In this document: one piece after another, positions 37,824 to 46,558 of the stretch
Layout of the letters: each line of letters starts with the position of its first letter
How positions within the stretch are numbered: position 1 is the stretch's first letter
From: Bacteroidota bacterium
GTDB lineage: Bacteria; Bacteroidota; Bacteroidia; AKYH767-A; OLB10
Length of the DNA stretch: 64,000 bases
Direction of reading: 5' to 3'
Assembly (NCBI GenBank): GCA_016714535.1
Contig: JADKDR010000001.1
Coordinates: 372,001 to 436,000 of the forward strand
Notes under the pieces: model-generated
The model's database searches: none
Seen by the model: only the letters and a program-made list of their open reading frames with translations
What the model was told of the DNA's origin: nothing
Program-made: the position numbers and the translations under genes

Positions 37824-38277
37824 ATGCCGATAGCACAAACTATATCCGCATTTAATAAGAGCTATACCTCGCAATTCGAAGGAGAAGATTTATTTAATAA
37901 ACGATGGACAGGATACCTACAGTGTGAAAATGAAATCAACCTTGGCCACAATCTGGTGGCGCAAGTGTCGGGAGATTATATGACCGGAGCGGCCTATGGC
38001 ATTCTCAATATTCGCCCTCAATATGGCATAGACCTGTGAATTTCGAAAAAGGAGATGAAGGAAAAAGGCACTACCCCGTTTAGGCGTTACCGATGTATTC
38101 AACATCAGGCAAAACCTGATAGATGTGCAATTTCAAAATATGGACATTTACCTTCGTGATAAGAATGAAACACGCAGAGTTCACCTTTCTTTTACCTATC
38201 GATTCGGAAACAGCGATAACAATCGTAAGCGCAACAGCGCAACCGAGGAAGAACAAAAACGTGTGAAGAAATGGTAA
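37824..38277 (+). pseudogene. Decayed 3' remnant of an outer-membrane beta-barrel (TonB-dependent) receptor
   Basis: Two fragments in different frames match the end of Bacteroidota outer-membrane barrels. The first reads FNKRWTGYLQCENEI and then AQVSGDYMTGAAYGIL, stopping at 38039. The second reads ALPRLGVTDVFNIRQNL, then RRVHLSFTYRFGNSDNN and a Lys-rich tail to the stop at 38277. These are the last strands of such a receptor (TDVFN and LSFTYRFGN are typical). The bulk of the gene is missing. A short open frame at 37682-37855 with a hydrophobic start (MIDGLKTIMALGILLLL) precedes it; it may be part of the remnant and shows no known domain. The region 37609-37823 holds nothing else clear. Confidence 0.75.
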
Positions 38278-38309
38278 TAACCAAAACAAATTAAGCTCGC
38301 CACGCTAAT

Positions 38310-39284
38310 TTATTTACCAAATAATTTTGCCCAAAATCCTTTAGTGTTGTTAGTTGATTTTTGCTTCTCCATTTCGTCCATGGCATTTAAGATGGCATGT
38401 TTAAATGCAGTTGCACTTTCATATCTTTTTTGTTGTCCGCTCTTTAAATAATTAATTAATTGTTCTTCGCTTAACTGAGATGGAGGCAATGGAAGTTTTT
38501 CCTTTTCAGTAGCATGAAGCAATACTTTAAATAATGGTTCGGGTATATTTTTGTGAGGAAGGAGTTTGGTATTTAGTTGCAGGTGCATTACTACTTCGGG
38601 GTTTTCATTCATAAAAGGTTTGGTAGCGGTAATGCACTCATACATGCATATCGCAACACTGTACTGATCAGTCGTTTTATTTATAAGCTCTCCATAATTT
38701 AACACCTGCTCGGGTGGCGAATACACAAATGAAAAAGGTTGCAGCTCGCGTTTATTAAATGTCTCGGGAATTTTAGCAAGGCCCAAGTCGAGCAATACCA
38801 CTTGCAAACTATCGAAATCAGTTTCGTTCGATCCCTGCTTATTTAATAGCAAGATGTTCTCTAACCGTATATCACAATGAAATATTTCCTTATCGTTAAG
38901 GACTTCTATTATTTTAAGTACTTTTATAAAAACCCTGCAATAAAAGTCAATATCGGTAATGCGCTGCTGATATACTATTTGCGACAATGTTTGTCCATCA
39001 ATATATTCTTTAATTAAGTAATAGCCTGTTTCATCGTTATAGGCATCTATAGTTTTTTGAAGGTCGGGATGTTCAAAGCTCTTTAGCGCCTCCTTATGAA
39101 ACCTGATAATGGATGGAGCATCATTATTAAGAGCAGGGTTCATTACTTTAATCACCACTTTGTTTTTCTCAGGCAACTGATACCCAATGTAAACGGAACT
39201 GAATTTTCCATTCCTCTTTAGAACCAGGTTATCATTTCCGGGATCGAATAAGTAACTTCCATTATTGGTATTTAGCAAATTCAT
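38310..39284 (-). CDS. Hanks-type Ser/Thr protein kinase with divergent motifs
   Basis: A 324-residue cytosolic kinase without a transmembrane segment. The Gly-rich loop is degenerate (RNGKFSSVY). ATP-anchoring Lys46 (VVIKVMN) and Glu65 are present. The catalytic loop reads FHCDIRLENI, so HRD is HCD with Asp138 and Asn143 kept. The metal-binding motif is DLG (166-168) in place of DFG. The APE-like motif is SPPEQ, about 189-193. All catalytic acids are present, so it is likely active. The C-terminal 50 residues are Lys-rich with no known domain. It starts 10 bp after the lipoprotein gene on the same strand, so they are co-transcribed. Targets are unknown. Confidence 0.87.
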   Translation of the reverse strand: MNLLNTNNGSYLFDPGNDNLVLKRNGKFSSVYIGYQLPEKNKVVIKVMNPALNNDAPSIIRFHKEALKSFEHPDLQKTIDAYNDETGYYLIKEYIDGQTLSQIVYQQRITDIDFYCRVFIKVLKIIEVLNDKEIFHCDIRLENILLLNKQGSNETDFDSLQVVLLDLGLAKIPETFNKRELQPFSFVYSPPEQVLNYGELINKTTDQYSVAICMYECITATKPFMNENPEVVMHLQLNTKLLPHKNIPEPLFKVLLHATEKEKLPLPPSQLSEEQLINYLKSGQQKRYESATAFKHAILNAMDEMEKQKSTNNTKGFWAKLFGK

Positions 39285-39294
39285 GCATCAGATA

Positions 39295-40266
39295 TTAAAA
39301 GGAAAACCTAAAAATTTTACCGTCATCTCCGGCAGCGATCCATAAATTATCATAAACATTTATAACACAATTGATGTCAGCGTTGTCAAAACTATATGCT
39401 TCGTTCCATGAGGTGCCATAATTGGATGTAGTTGCCACACTACCATCATTGCCAAGGGCCACACCATGCTGGTTCTGTAATGCCATGCAATTATAAAAAA
39501 ATCTTTTACCTGTCAATCTATTTTTACCATTTATGCAATTCCAGTTCTTCCCAAAATCATAACTTTGGTATATACCACCATTAAACGAACAGGAGTAAAA
39601 AATATTTTTGTGCGAAGTGCTTCCGGTATAAAAATCATCAGGCGCATTGGCAAACTGCCAATCGTTATTCATCGTTTCTGAATAAAGAATGGCGCCATAG
39701 CCCACGGCTATGGCGTGATTGCCAAGCCAATGCATGCTTCTTATTTCATGATTTCGGTGTGCAAAACCTAAGGTTCTCAAAGTATCTGTGGTGTAATAAA
39801 TTACACCGTCATATAATTTTTCGCCCCCGCAAAAGTAAAAGGCACCGTCAGGTGCACGGCTTATTTTATACATCTCGCTTTGATGCCCGGTTTTGGGCCT
39901 GTCAGAAGGAATAACCTGTTTCCAACCTTTCCCTTTGGTAGTGGAGTACAACAACTCCAAGTCTCCGGAGCTCGCTATTAAATTACCGTCCTGCAATATT
40001 GCAAAATCGTATATCTGTTTACTATAACTATCACTATATACCTTCCAAATATGACCATAGTCTGTACTTTTATAAATAACTCCCCTGTCCTGATTGCCTC
40101 CGCAAACATATATTGCGCCTGTGCTATCCTTATGCATCGAGTAGAAGTTGCAAGCCGAATTTAATTCGATAGTTGTGTAATGAACTTCGGCATGGTTGCG
40201 TTGGCATCCATAATAAAAAATCTGAACACAAGTCAGAATACATAAGGCTATGTATTTCTTTATCAT
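39295..40266 (-). CDS. Beta-propeller lipoprotein (BNR/Ycf48-like)
   Basis: A 323-residue putative lipoprotein. The start is placed at the ATG at 40266, giving a lipoprotein signal (MIKKYIALCILTCVQIFYYGC; acylated Cys at 21). An upstream frame extends to 40404 but overlaps the divergent promoter region. The body carries repeats of the Asp-box/BNR kind (YKSTDYGHIWK, YSTTKGKGWK, YQSYDFGKNWN, ATTSNYGTSWN), spaced about 50-60 residues apart, as in sialidase-like and Ycf48 propellers. The ligand is unknown. The kinase gene follows after 10 bp, suggesting an outer-membrane or periplasmic partner encoded with a cytosolic kinase. Confidence 0.8.
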   Translation of the reverse strand: MIKKYIALCILTCVQIFYYGCQRNHAEVHYTTIELNSACNFYSMHKDSTGAIYVCGGNQDRGVIYKSTDYGHIWKVYSDSYSKQIYDFAILQDGNLIASSGDLELLYSTTKGKGWKQVIPSDRPKTGHQSEMYKISRAPDGAFYFCGGEKLYDGVIYYTTDTLRTLGFAHRNHEIRSMHWLGNHAIAVGYGAILYSETMNNDWQFANAPDDFYTGSTSHKNIFYSCSFNGGIYQSYDFGKNWNCINGKNRLTGKRFFYNCMALQNQHGVALGNDGSVATTSNYGTSWNEAYSFDNADINCVINVYDNLWIAAGDDGKIFRFSF

Positions 40267-40341
40267 TTCCTTTTTCTTACTGTAAGCGCAATTAAGTAAT
40301 ATTTTTTTGTTTATTTTATAAAAACTTAACCCTTGAATCAT

Positions 40342-40370
40342 TTGCTGCTTTATCAAATAAACTACCTTTG
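40342..40370 (+). promoter_or_regulatory. Promoter of the endonuclease-family gene
   Basis: TTG at 40342-40344, an 18-nt spacer, then TACCTTTG at 40363-40370, 17 bp before the ATG at 40388. Confidence 0.65.
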
Positions 40371-40387
40371 GGTGGTTAAAATTAAAG

Positions 40388-41431
40388 ATGATAAACAAAC
40401 ACATTCTGAGTATGATGCTGCTGCTATGCAGCAGTTGTACATTTGCACAAAAAAAATATGAGGTAGGATTAATAGGATTTTACAACCTCGAAAATCTATT
40501 TGATACCATAGATGGACCAAACAACGATGCAGACTTTCTGCCTAACGGATCGTATCATTATACGGGCGAAGTTTATCTGGACAAACTAAATAAACTTTCA
40601 GACGTGATTTCGCAGATAGGCATAGAAGAAAGTCCCGAAGGATTATCTATGATAGGCGTTGCAGAAATAGAGAACCGCAGCGTACTCGAAGACCTTGTAA
40701 AAAATCCAAAGCTAAAAGACCGACATTATAAAATTATACATTATGACTCACCGGATGAACGAGGTATTGATGTTGGGCTGTTGTATAACCCCCGTTATTT
40801 TAGCTCGAAAGGGAGCGAAAAATTATTTGTAAATCTGAGTCAGGAAGGTGATACAGCAAGCCGCAAAACAAGAGATGTGCTATATGTTTGGGGCGATTAT
40901 AAAGGCGAAGCGATACATGTTTTTGTAAATCACTGGCCAAGCCGCAGAGGTGGTGAAGAAGCCTCAGCACCCGGCAGAGCAAAAGCAGCTTTGGTATGTA
41001 AATTAAAAATCGACTCCATATTGCAGGCATCTCCCAAGGCAAAGATTTTTCTTATGGGTGACTTGAATGATGACCCAACAAGTCCGAGTGTTGCAAAAGT
41101 TTTAGGCGCCAAAGGCGATTTAAAGAAAGTAAATGATAGCGACCTGTATAACCCGTGGATGGATTTTTACTTAAATGGAATAGGCACGTTAGCTTACAAC
41201 GATGCCTGGAACTTATTTGATCAAATAATAATTTCAGAAGAGCTCACCGATTCGAAGCAAAAAGGTGTTTTCTTTAAACGTGCTGTTATTTTCAATAAAC
41301 CATTTATGTCTCAACAAACCGGACGATACAAAGGTTATCCAAAGCGCACCTTTGATTTTAATAATTATATAGGTGGTTACAGCGACCATTTTCCAACTTA
41401 CCTGGTTTTATACAAAGCAATATCAAATTAA
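40388..41431 (+). CDS. Exported endonuclease/exonuclease/phosphatase-family protein
   Basis: A 347-residue protein with a signal peptide (MINKHILSMMLLLCSSCTFAQ), possibly a lipoprotein at the SSC site. The body is an EEP (DNase I-like) fold. The segments FYNLENLFDT, GVAEIENRSVL (metal-binding Glu), VNHWPSRRGG (catalytic His) and MGDLNDDPTSP (DLND) are the expected metal and catalytic motifs. The family hydrolyses phosphodiesters in nucleic acids, lipids or inositol phosphates, so the substrate is open. The pterin dehydratase gene begins 7 bp after its stop. Confidence 0.88.
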   Translation: MINKHILSMMLLLCSSCTFAQKKYEVGLIGFYNLENLFDTIDGPNNDADFLPNGSYHYTGEVYLDKLNKLSDVISQIGIEESPEGLSMIGVAEIENRSVLEDLVKNPKLKDRHYKIIHYDSPDERGIDVGLLYNPRYFSSKGSEKLFVNLSQEGDTASRKTRDVLYVWGDYKGEAIHVFVNHWPSRRGGEEASAPGRAKAALVCKLKIDSILQASPKAKIFLMGDLNDDPTSPSVAKVLGAKGDLKKVNDSDLYNPWMDFYLNGIGTLAYNDAWNLFDQIIISEELTDSKQKGVFFKRAVIFNKPFMSQQTGRYKGYPKRTFDFNNYIGGYSDHFPTYLVLYKAISN

Positions 41432-41438
41432 TACGAGT

Positions 41439-41678
41439 ATGTGGAATGAAGAAAACAATGCGTTGGTAAAAACGTTTCAGTTCAAAAATTTTGCTGATGC
41501 TTTTTCGTTTATGACGCGGGTTGCCTTTGAAGCTGAAGCCATGAATCATCATCCTGAATGGACGAATGTTTACAATAAAGTAACCATCAAGCTATCGACA
41601 CATGATGCAGGCAACATGATTACCGAAAAAGACCGAATGCTTGCCCAGCGTATAGATTCCGTGTATCCTCAAAAGTAG
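41439..41678 (+). CDS. 4a-hydroxytetrahydrobiopterin dehydratase (pterin carbinolamine dehydratase-like)
   Basis: A 79-residue protein, read from the ATG at 41439 just after the preceding stop; an earlier in-frame start (41373) would overlap that gene. The motif MNHHPEWTNVYNKVTIKLST contains the two adjacent His and the catalytic-region residues of the DCoH/PhhB family, and THDAGNMIT follows. The enzyme dehydrates 4a-carbinolamine pterins, normally recycling the cofactor of aromatic amino acid hydroxylases. It is shorter than typical PhhB (about 95-110), missing the first strand. Its 3' end overlaps the convergent receptor gene by 10 bp. Confidence 0.88.
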   Translation: MWNEENNALVKTFQFKNFADAFSFMTRVAFEAEAMNHHPEWTNVYNKVTIKLSTHDAGNMITEKDRMLAQRIDSVYPQK

Positions 41679-44029
41679 AGCCTGTACAAAGGAATCGGGA
41701 AAAAACCAATCTGATACTCAGTTATCGTATTACCTGTGCGAGGATTAAACTGTTGCTGCCAGATGTTTTTTGTACTAAAAATATTGTTGATGTCGAGTGA
41801 GATTTCATGTGTTGCCTTTTTATAGTTGATGCGGTAACTAAACTTTACATCGGTTCGGAAATAGTCTTTAAATTTATTCTCATACGCCCGCGACTGATCG
41901 TAAACAGACTCATTTAATAAGAATGATTGGTTTAAATCGATTGGTATAAATCGTTTACCTCCGGCATAGGTAGTGCGAATGTTAATAGCAAATACATGCC
42001 TTTGGTGAATGGTGAATTCTTTGCCCGCCAAAAAATTAAAAATATAGTTTCCATTAAAGGCGGTATTCCTTCGTATCTTATCGCTTCCCTCATACTTTGA
42101 ATTAAATAAAGAGGTAGTAACTAAAAAATAAAAACCTTGGCTATAAAATTTTTCTATAGTCAATTCAACTCCTTTATTATCCCCGGTTCCGTTATTGCGC
42201 AAACTATCGCGGCTACTGTAATTAAAATCGGCCCCTTCGTTTACTATGCTAAAACTGGAAGGCTGTGTTTCGATGGGAATATCATAGATATATTGATAGT
42301 ATAACTCTGCCTTTATGCGGTAGTCCTTTTTGAAGCTATAGTCATACGCAAATACAAAGTGTGCGCTCTTGGTCAAGTCGAGGTTGCGGTTGGTTTGTAC
42401 ATCATCTGTAGCGTTAACTTTCGTTTTTACCATGTAAATGTAAATGGGCTGTATTTGACTGTGAAGGCCGGTTCCAAACGAAAGTGTATTGCGCTTATTG
42501 ATCTCATATCGGATGCCTATGCGTGGCTCTATATTGAAAGTTTTATTAAGCATAAACTGTTGAAAGTGTAGTCCCGTATTTAGCGTTAGCCTGCTACTTA
42601 AGTTATGCTGCCATTGCGAATATGCTTGTAGTAATTGCGTTGCACTTTCAGTATTGGTTATAACTCTAAAGTTCAAAGCACGCGAAATACTATCTGCATA
42701 TTGAAAGTTATAATGCTCCACAATAATTCCTGATTTTAAAAAATTACGAGAGTTAAATCGCTTGTTTAAAGTTGAAGTAATGGTAGAACGTATATTATAA
42801 GAGTTGTTTCTATAAAACGGATAAGGAATATTGTTATCGTTGCCAATGCTATCTACCTTCCAGTTTTGAAAAAGTGCACTGGCAGCAAGAGTGGTTTTAA
42901 TATACATGCCGTTATCAAACACATATAAATGTTGTAAACCTGCTACACCGGTGCTGTTGCCAAAATATCCATTCTGGCGTTCTTCATTATCGTAAAGGCT
43001 GTTCTTGGTAGAATCTTTGTCCCTATCCAACGTTTCTACATAGGCTTTGCCTCCGATACCAAAAAAAGAAAAGCGTCCGGCACGCTTCGTAGGAAAGTGA
43101 AAATTAAAACTCACATCCTGATATTGCGGTACCGCATTACCGGTACCAAAATTTATGCCTACTGCTTTAAAAACACCCAAGGTAGAATAACGGTAATTAA
43201 TTAAATAGGTACTTTTAGATGCTTTATTAATGGGGCCTTCGGCACCACCTTCAAAGCCATTGAAACCTACCTGAAAGAGAAACTCATGTTTCTCATCATT
43301 GCCATTACGCATTTGCAAATCGAACACACCGGCCAATGCATTACCATATTCAGCCGGAAATGCCGCTGTGATAAAATCAGAATTATCAAGTTGATTATTA
43401 TTGAGAATGCTGATAGGCCCTCCGGTAGTTCCGAGCGAGCCAAAGTGGTTTGGGTTTGGAATATCTACCCCATTAAGTCGCCATAATAAACCAGCAGGAC
43501 TGTTGCCACGTATAACAATATCGTTACGGCTATCATTGCTGCTGCTAACACCGGCATAGTTGCCGGCCATGCGTGCTGGGTCATTAAGGCTACCTGCATA
43601 ACGCGATGTTTCTTCAAAGGTAAACGAACGTGCGCTTACCGTGGCCATCTGATTATTACTGCGCGCTTTTTCGCGCGTAGCCGATACTTCTACTTCCTTA
43701 CCTTGAATAGCATTTTCTTCCAATTCAATCGTAGTTACTACTTCCTTGCCGCTTGTAACTATTACTGTAAACGTTTTCTCTTTATATCCAAGGTAAGATA
43801 CCCTAAAAATTTTACGCCCCAGTCCAACATTCGCAAGTTTGTAATAGCCATTGGCATCGGAAGTAGTTGCTACAAACACAGCACTATCTAGCAAAACGAT
43901 ACTGGCACCGGGCAAACTTTGCTTTGTCTGCTTGTCGGTAACTCTGCCTTTTACTATTTGACCTTGCTGGGCATGTGCATTCGTAACAAAAATCAAAATT
44001 AAAATTAACGCGAAATATTTTTTAATCAT
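41669..44029 (-). CDS. TonB-dependent receptor with carboxypeptidase-regulatory-like domain
   Basis: A 786-residue outer-membrane protein. It has a signal peptide (MIKKYFALILILIFVTNAHAQ) and an N-terminal carboxypeptidase-D regulatory-like domain (about 22-115; QIVKGRVTDKQTKQSLPGAS, FRVSYLGYKEKTF). A plug domain follows (NDPARMAGNYAGVSSSNDSR, then RNDIVIRGNSPAGLLWRLNG), then a beta-barrel to the C-terminus ending in YRLYF. It is not a SusC-type pair, since no SusD gene follows. The cargo is unknown. The N-terminal domain has the same fold type as those of the choice-of-anchor-B proteins. A -7 element lies 60 bp upstream. Confidence 0.9.
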   Translation of the reverse strand: MIKKYFALILILIFVTNAHAQQGQIVKGRVTDKQTKQSLPGASIVLLDSAVFVATTSDANGYYKLANVGLGRKIFRVSYLGYKEKTFTVIVTSGKEVVTTIELEENAIQGKEVEVSATREKARSNNQMATVSARSFTFEETSRYAGSLNDPARMAGNYAGVSSSNDSRNDIVIRGNSPAGLLWRLNGVDIPNPNHFGSLGTTGGPISILNNNQLDNSDFITAAFPAEYGNALAGVFDLQMRNGNDEKHEFLFQVGFNGFEGGAEGPINKASKSTYLINYRYSTLGVFKAVGINFGTGNAVPQYQDVSFNFHFPTKRAGRFSFFGIGGKAYVETLDRDKDSTKNSLYDNEERQNGYFGNSTGVAGLQHLYVFDNGMYIKTTLAASALFQNWKVDSIGNDNNIPYPFYRNNSYNIRSTITSTLNKRFNSRNFLKSGIIVEHYNFQYADSISRALNFRVITNTESATQLLQAYSQWQHNLSSRLTLNTGLHFQQFMLNKTFNIEPRIGIRYEINKRNTLSFGTGLHSQIQPIYIYMVKTKVNATDDVQTNRNLDLTKSAHFVFAYDYSFKKDYRIKAELYYQYIYDIPIETQPSSFSIVNEGADFNYSSRDSLRNNGTGDNKGVELTIEKFYSQGFYFLVTTSLFNSKYEGSDKIRRNTAFNGNYIFNFLAGKEFTIHQRHVFAINIRTTYAGGKRFIPIDLNQSFLLNESVYDQSRAYENKFKDYFRTDVKFSYRINYKKATHEISLDINNIFSTKNIWQQQFNPRTGNTITEYQIGFFPIPLYRLYF

Positions 44030-44088
44030 GTAAATAGATTGTACTCTTCGTTTGTGAGTTTGGATTTAAGCACTGATATTTTGTTACG

Positions 44089-44096
44089 CAAAAGTA
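44089..44096 (-). promoter_or_regulatory. -7 promoter element of the TonB-dependent receptor gene
   Basis: TACTTTTG on the minus strand, 59 bp upstream of the ATG at 44029 and directly adjacent to the ctaA stop codon. Confidence 0.5.
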
Positions 44097-45158
44097 TCAA
44101 GCAAACTTTAACCTGTGCCAAATAAAAATCAATAAACCAAACAACACAAAAGCCATTGCCTGATGCACCACTCCTAATATTAATGGCACATACAAAAGCA
44201 AGGTGGTAATACCTAACAACACTTGAAGCAAGGTAACGATGAGTAATATGTTTATGGCATTTTTTTGTTCGCCTTTCAAACTAAAAGCACTCGTGTTGCG
44301 GTTATACCAAAAATAGACAACCGCTAGCAAAAATATAATAGCTACCGTACGATGAATAAACTGCACGGTTGCGTGATTGTTAACTAAACTGGCAAAACCT
44401 GTTTTTTCGAAAGCTATAAAAACTGAATCGGCAATAACCTGACCATCCATCAGTGGCCATGTATTGAATATGTTGCCTGCTCTTAACCCGGCAACAAAAG
44501 CCCCATAGGTCAATTGTATAGCAAACAAAGCAAGCAGTATCCATGAAAATTTCATTGCCTCGCGCTTGGGGCGATACGAAGTAAGTGAGTCGTTGGTATA
44601 TTGCAAGTCGAGCGTTACCCAATAGATATAGCCAAACAAAATAAAAGCGTTAACCAGGTGAGTTGCTAAATTTATATGTGAAACATGCGGATTGCTTTGC
44701 AATCCACTTGCTACCATGAGCCATCCCAAAACACCTTGCCATGCACCTAACAAAAAAATGACACCCAACTTGGGAGCCAATGCTTTGTTAATGCGCTTTT
44801 TGACAATAAAATAGATAAGCGGAAAAATAAATACAAGTCCCAGTATGCGTGCTACGAGACGATGAATGTATTCCCACCAATAAATTTGTTGGAAATCGCT
44901 TAACTGAAAATGTGAATTTATTCTTTGAAACTGAGGAGATTGCTTATATGCTTCGAATTCAGCTATCCATGCGGCTTCGGACAATGGTGGCAATGTTCCG
45001 GTAATAACTTTCCATTCGGTTATACTTAAACCACTGCCCGTTAAGCGGGTTATTCCTCCTATAATAACCATAGCAAAAATGAGGAAGCATCCGCTATACA
45101 GCCAAATTAGTATTCCACTATCTCGTTTCAATTCATTGGTTTTATTTGTGCCCTCCAT
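44097..45158 (-). CDS. ctaA: Heme A synthase (COX15/CtaA family)
   Basis: A 353-residue integral membrane protein with about eight helices. It oxidises heme O to heme A for cytochrome oxidases. The heme-binding and family motifs are present: GGITRLTGSGLSITEWKVI, WEYIHRLVARILG, HLVNAFILFGYIYW, FVAGLRAGNIFNTWPLMDG and QFIHRTVAIIFLL. It is the longer COX15-like form with conserved His pairs. The start is the ATG at 45158; a GTG at 45188 would add 10 residues. The TAAATTTG element just upstream supports a separate transcript after lysC. Its presence implies aerobic respiration with heme A. Confidence 0.95.
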   Translation of the reverse strand: MEGTNKTNELKRDSGILIWLYSGCFLIFAMVIIGGITRLTGSGLSITEWKVITGTLPPLSEAAWIAEFEAYKQSPQFQRINSHFQLSDFQQIYWWEYIHRLVARILGLVFIFPLIYFIVKKRINKALAPKLGVIFLLGAWQGVLGWLMVASGLQSNPHVSHINLATHLVNAFILFGYIYWVTLDLQYTNDSLTSYRPKREAMKFSWILLALFAIQLTYGAFVAGLRAGNIFNTWPLMDGQVIADSVFIAFEKTGFASLVNNHATVQFIHRTVAIIFLLAVVYFWYNRNTSAFSLKGEQKNAINILLIVTLLQVLLGITTLLLYVPLILGVVHQAMAFVLFGLLIFIWHRLKFA

Positions 45159-45201
45159 CAGTGTGAAAAATTTATAATTTCTATGCACTAATGAAACAAT
45201 G

Positions 45202-45209
45202 CAAATTTA
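45202..45209 (-). promoter_or_regulatory. -7 promoter element of ctaA
   Basis: TAAATTTG on the minus strand (plus-strand CAAATTTA) overlaps the lysC stop codon and ends 43 bp before the ctaA ATG at 45158. Confidence 0.45.
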
Positions 45210-46473
45210 ATTAAGTTTTCGCATAACCAATTGTACTGTATGACGGCTTCGCTGCTCCAGCATTAATTCGTTTTTACTCATTAATTGATTGATCGAGTCA
45301 CTTGTATAGTGCCGCACGGTGTAAAGCATGAGCGACTTATTGTAACGCACCTGATAATTCAATTTTAAAGCTGCCACCAGGTTTTCAAAACGATGTTCTT
45401 GAAAATCGATGCACACCGAAAAACTTACGGCTGAATTTTGCATCATGTTAATTTTTGTTTTATGCGTAGCAAAAATTTCGAATATATCGCTCAAATTGTC
45501 TTCGGCTATAAAACTAAAATCAGTGGCGCTTATCGTAATAAGCACCTGTTCCTCTTTAAGAATTAAGTTAGGAATAAAAGGGGTGGTAGTCAGGCCATGC
45601 CCTATCAATGTTCCATCCGCTCGAGGCTCAATAAAAGATTTTACATACAATGGAATTTTTTTATTCTCAAGCGGTTTAATAGTTTTAGGATGAATAACCG
45701 TGGCACCATAATAGGTCATTTCTATAGCATCCAGGTAGCTTATCTGATTAAGCTTTTGCGTATGTTCAAAATATCGAGGGTCAGCATTGAGTACACCAGG
45801 CACATCTTTCCATATGGATACCGATTCAGCATTGAGGCAATAAGCAAGTATTGCAGCCGTATAATCTGAACCTTCGCGACCCAATGTGGTAGTATAATTT
45901 TTCGCTGGTATTGCCAATAAAGCCCTGGGTGATTATCAAATTATTCCCCGCAAACAACGATGGTATTTTACGCATTGCCATGCTTTCGGTTTTAGCAAAA
46001 TCCACCTTGGCACTGCGGTACGAATTATCTGTTTGAATAACATCGCGTACATCGAGCCATTTGTTTTTAAGACCTGTACTTTCCAAATAATTACTGACAA
46101 TGCAGGTACTTACCAACTCACCAACACTTACAATCTGATCATAAAGAAAATCGTAGCTGCGTGGCTCCTCTTCGAGTGTCCAGGCTACTTCAACAAAAAA
46201 ATTAGTTACTTCATCTATTACCTTATGTTTGGCATCAAACAAATCCTCTATTATATCGGTATGGTATTTTTTTATTTCTTCTAACAACAAAGATGCATTA
46301 CCGCTTTTATTAAAATGAGCATTTACAATGCGCTCAAGCGCATTGGTAGTTTTGCCCATAGCCGAAATAACAGTGACAACCTGCTCCTTTTCAAAATATG
46401 CTAGTATACCTGCAATGTTTTTTACTGCATCGGCACTTTTTACTGAGGCCCCGCCAAACTTAAAGACTTTCAT
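45207..46473 (-). CDS. lysC: Aspartokinase, frameshifted
   Basis: Aspartate kinase performs the first step toward lysine/DAP, threonine and methionine. The N-terminal part has KFGGASVKSADAV (4-16) and ends in a wrong frame after GFIGNTSEK. The second part reads NYTTTLGREGSDYTAAILAY, the substrate-binding motif, then IWKDVPGVLNADPRYF and a C-terminal ACT region (ISATDFSFIAEDNLSDIFEI). Removing one A from the plus-strand T5 run 45898-45902 joins them as GFIGNTSENYTTTLGREGSDY, 421 residues. It is monofunctional. Loss of DAP synthesis should be lethal in a DAP-type organism, so an error in the sequence is the likelier explanation. It has its own -7 element. Confidence 0.9.
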
Positions 46474-46489
46474 AATTCGTAATATGGAG

Positions 46490-46497
46490 CAAAAGTA
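46490..46497 (-). promoter_or_regulatory. -7 promoter element of lysC
   Basis: TACTTTTG on the minus strand (plus-strand CAAAAGTA), 16 bp upstream of the ATG at 46473. Confidence 0.55.
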
Positions 46498-46558
46498 GGT
46501 GTATTTCTATTTGAGTTTTCTAAAAAAAAATAATTGCTTTGTAAAAAACCATTTTGCT

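Noticed and set aside
37583..37855. Independent 90-codon gene after the aminotransferase
   Set aside because: It begins over the terminator hairpin, lacks any domain and abuts the receptor remnant; noted only within that remnant.
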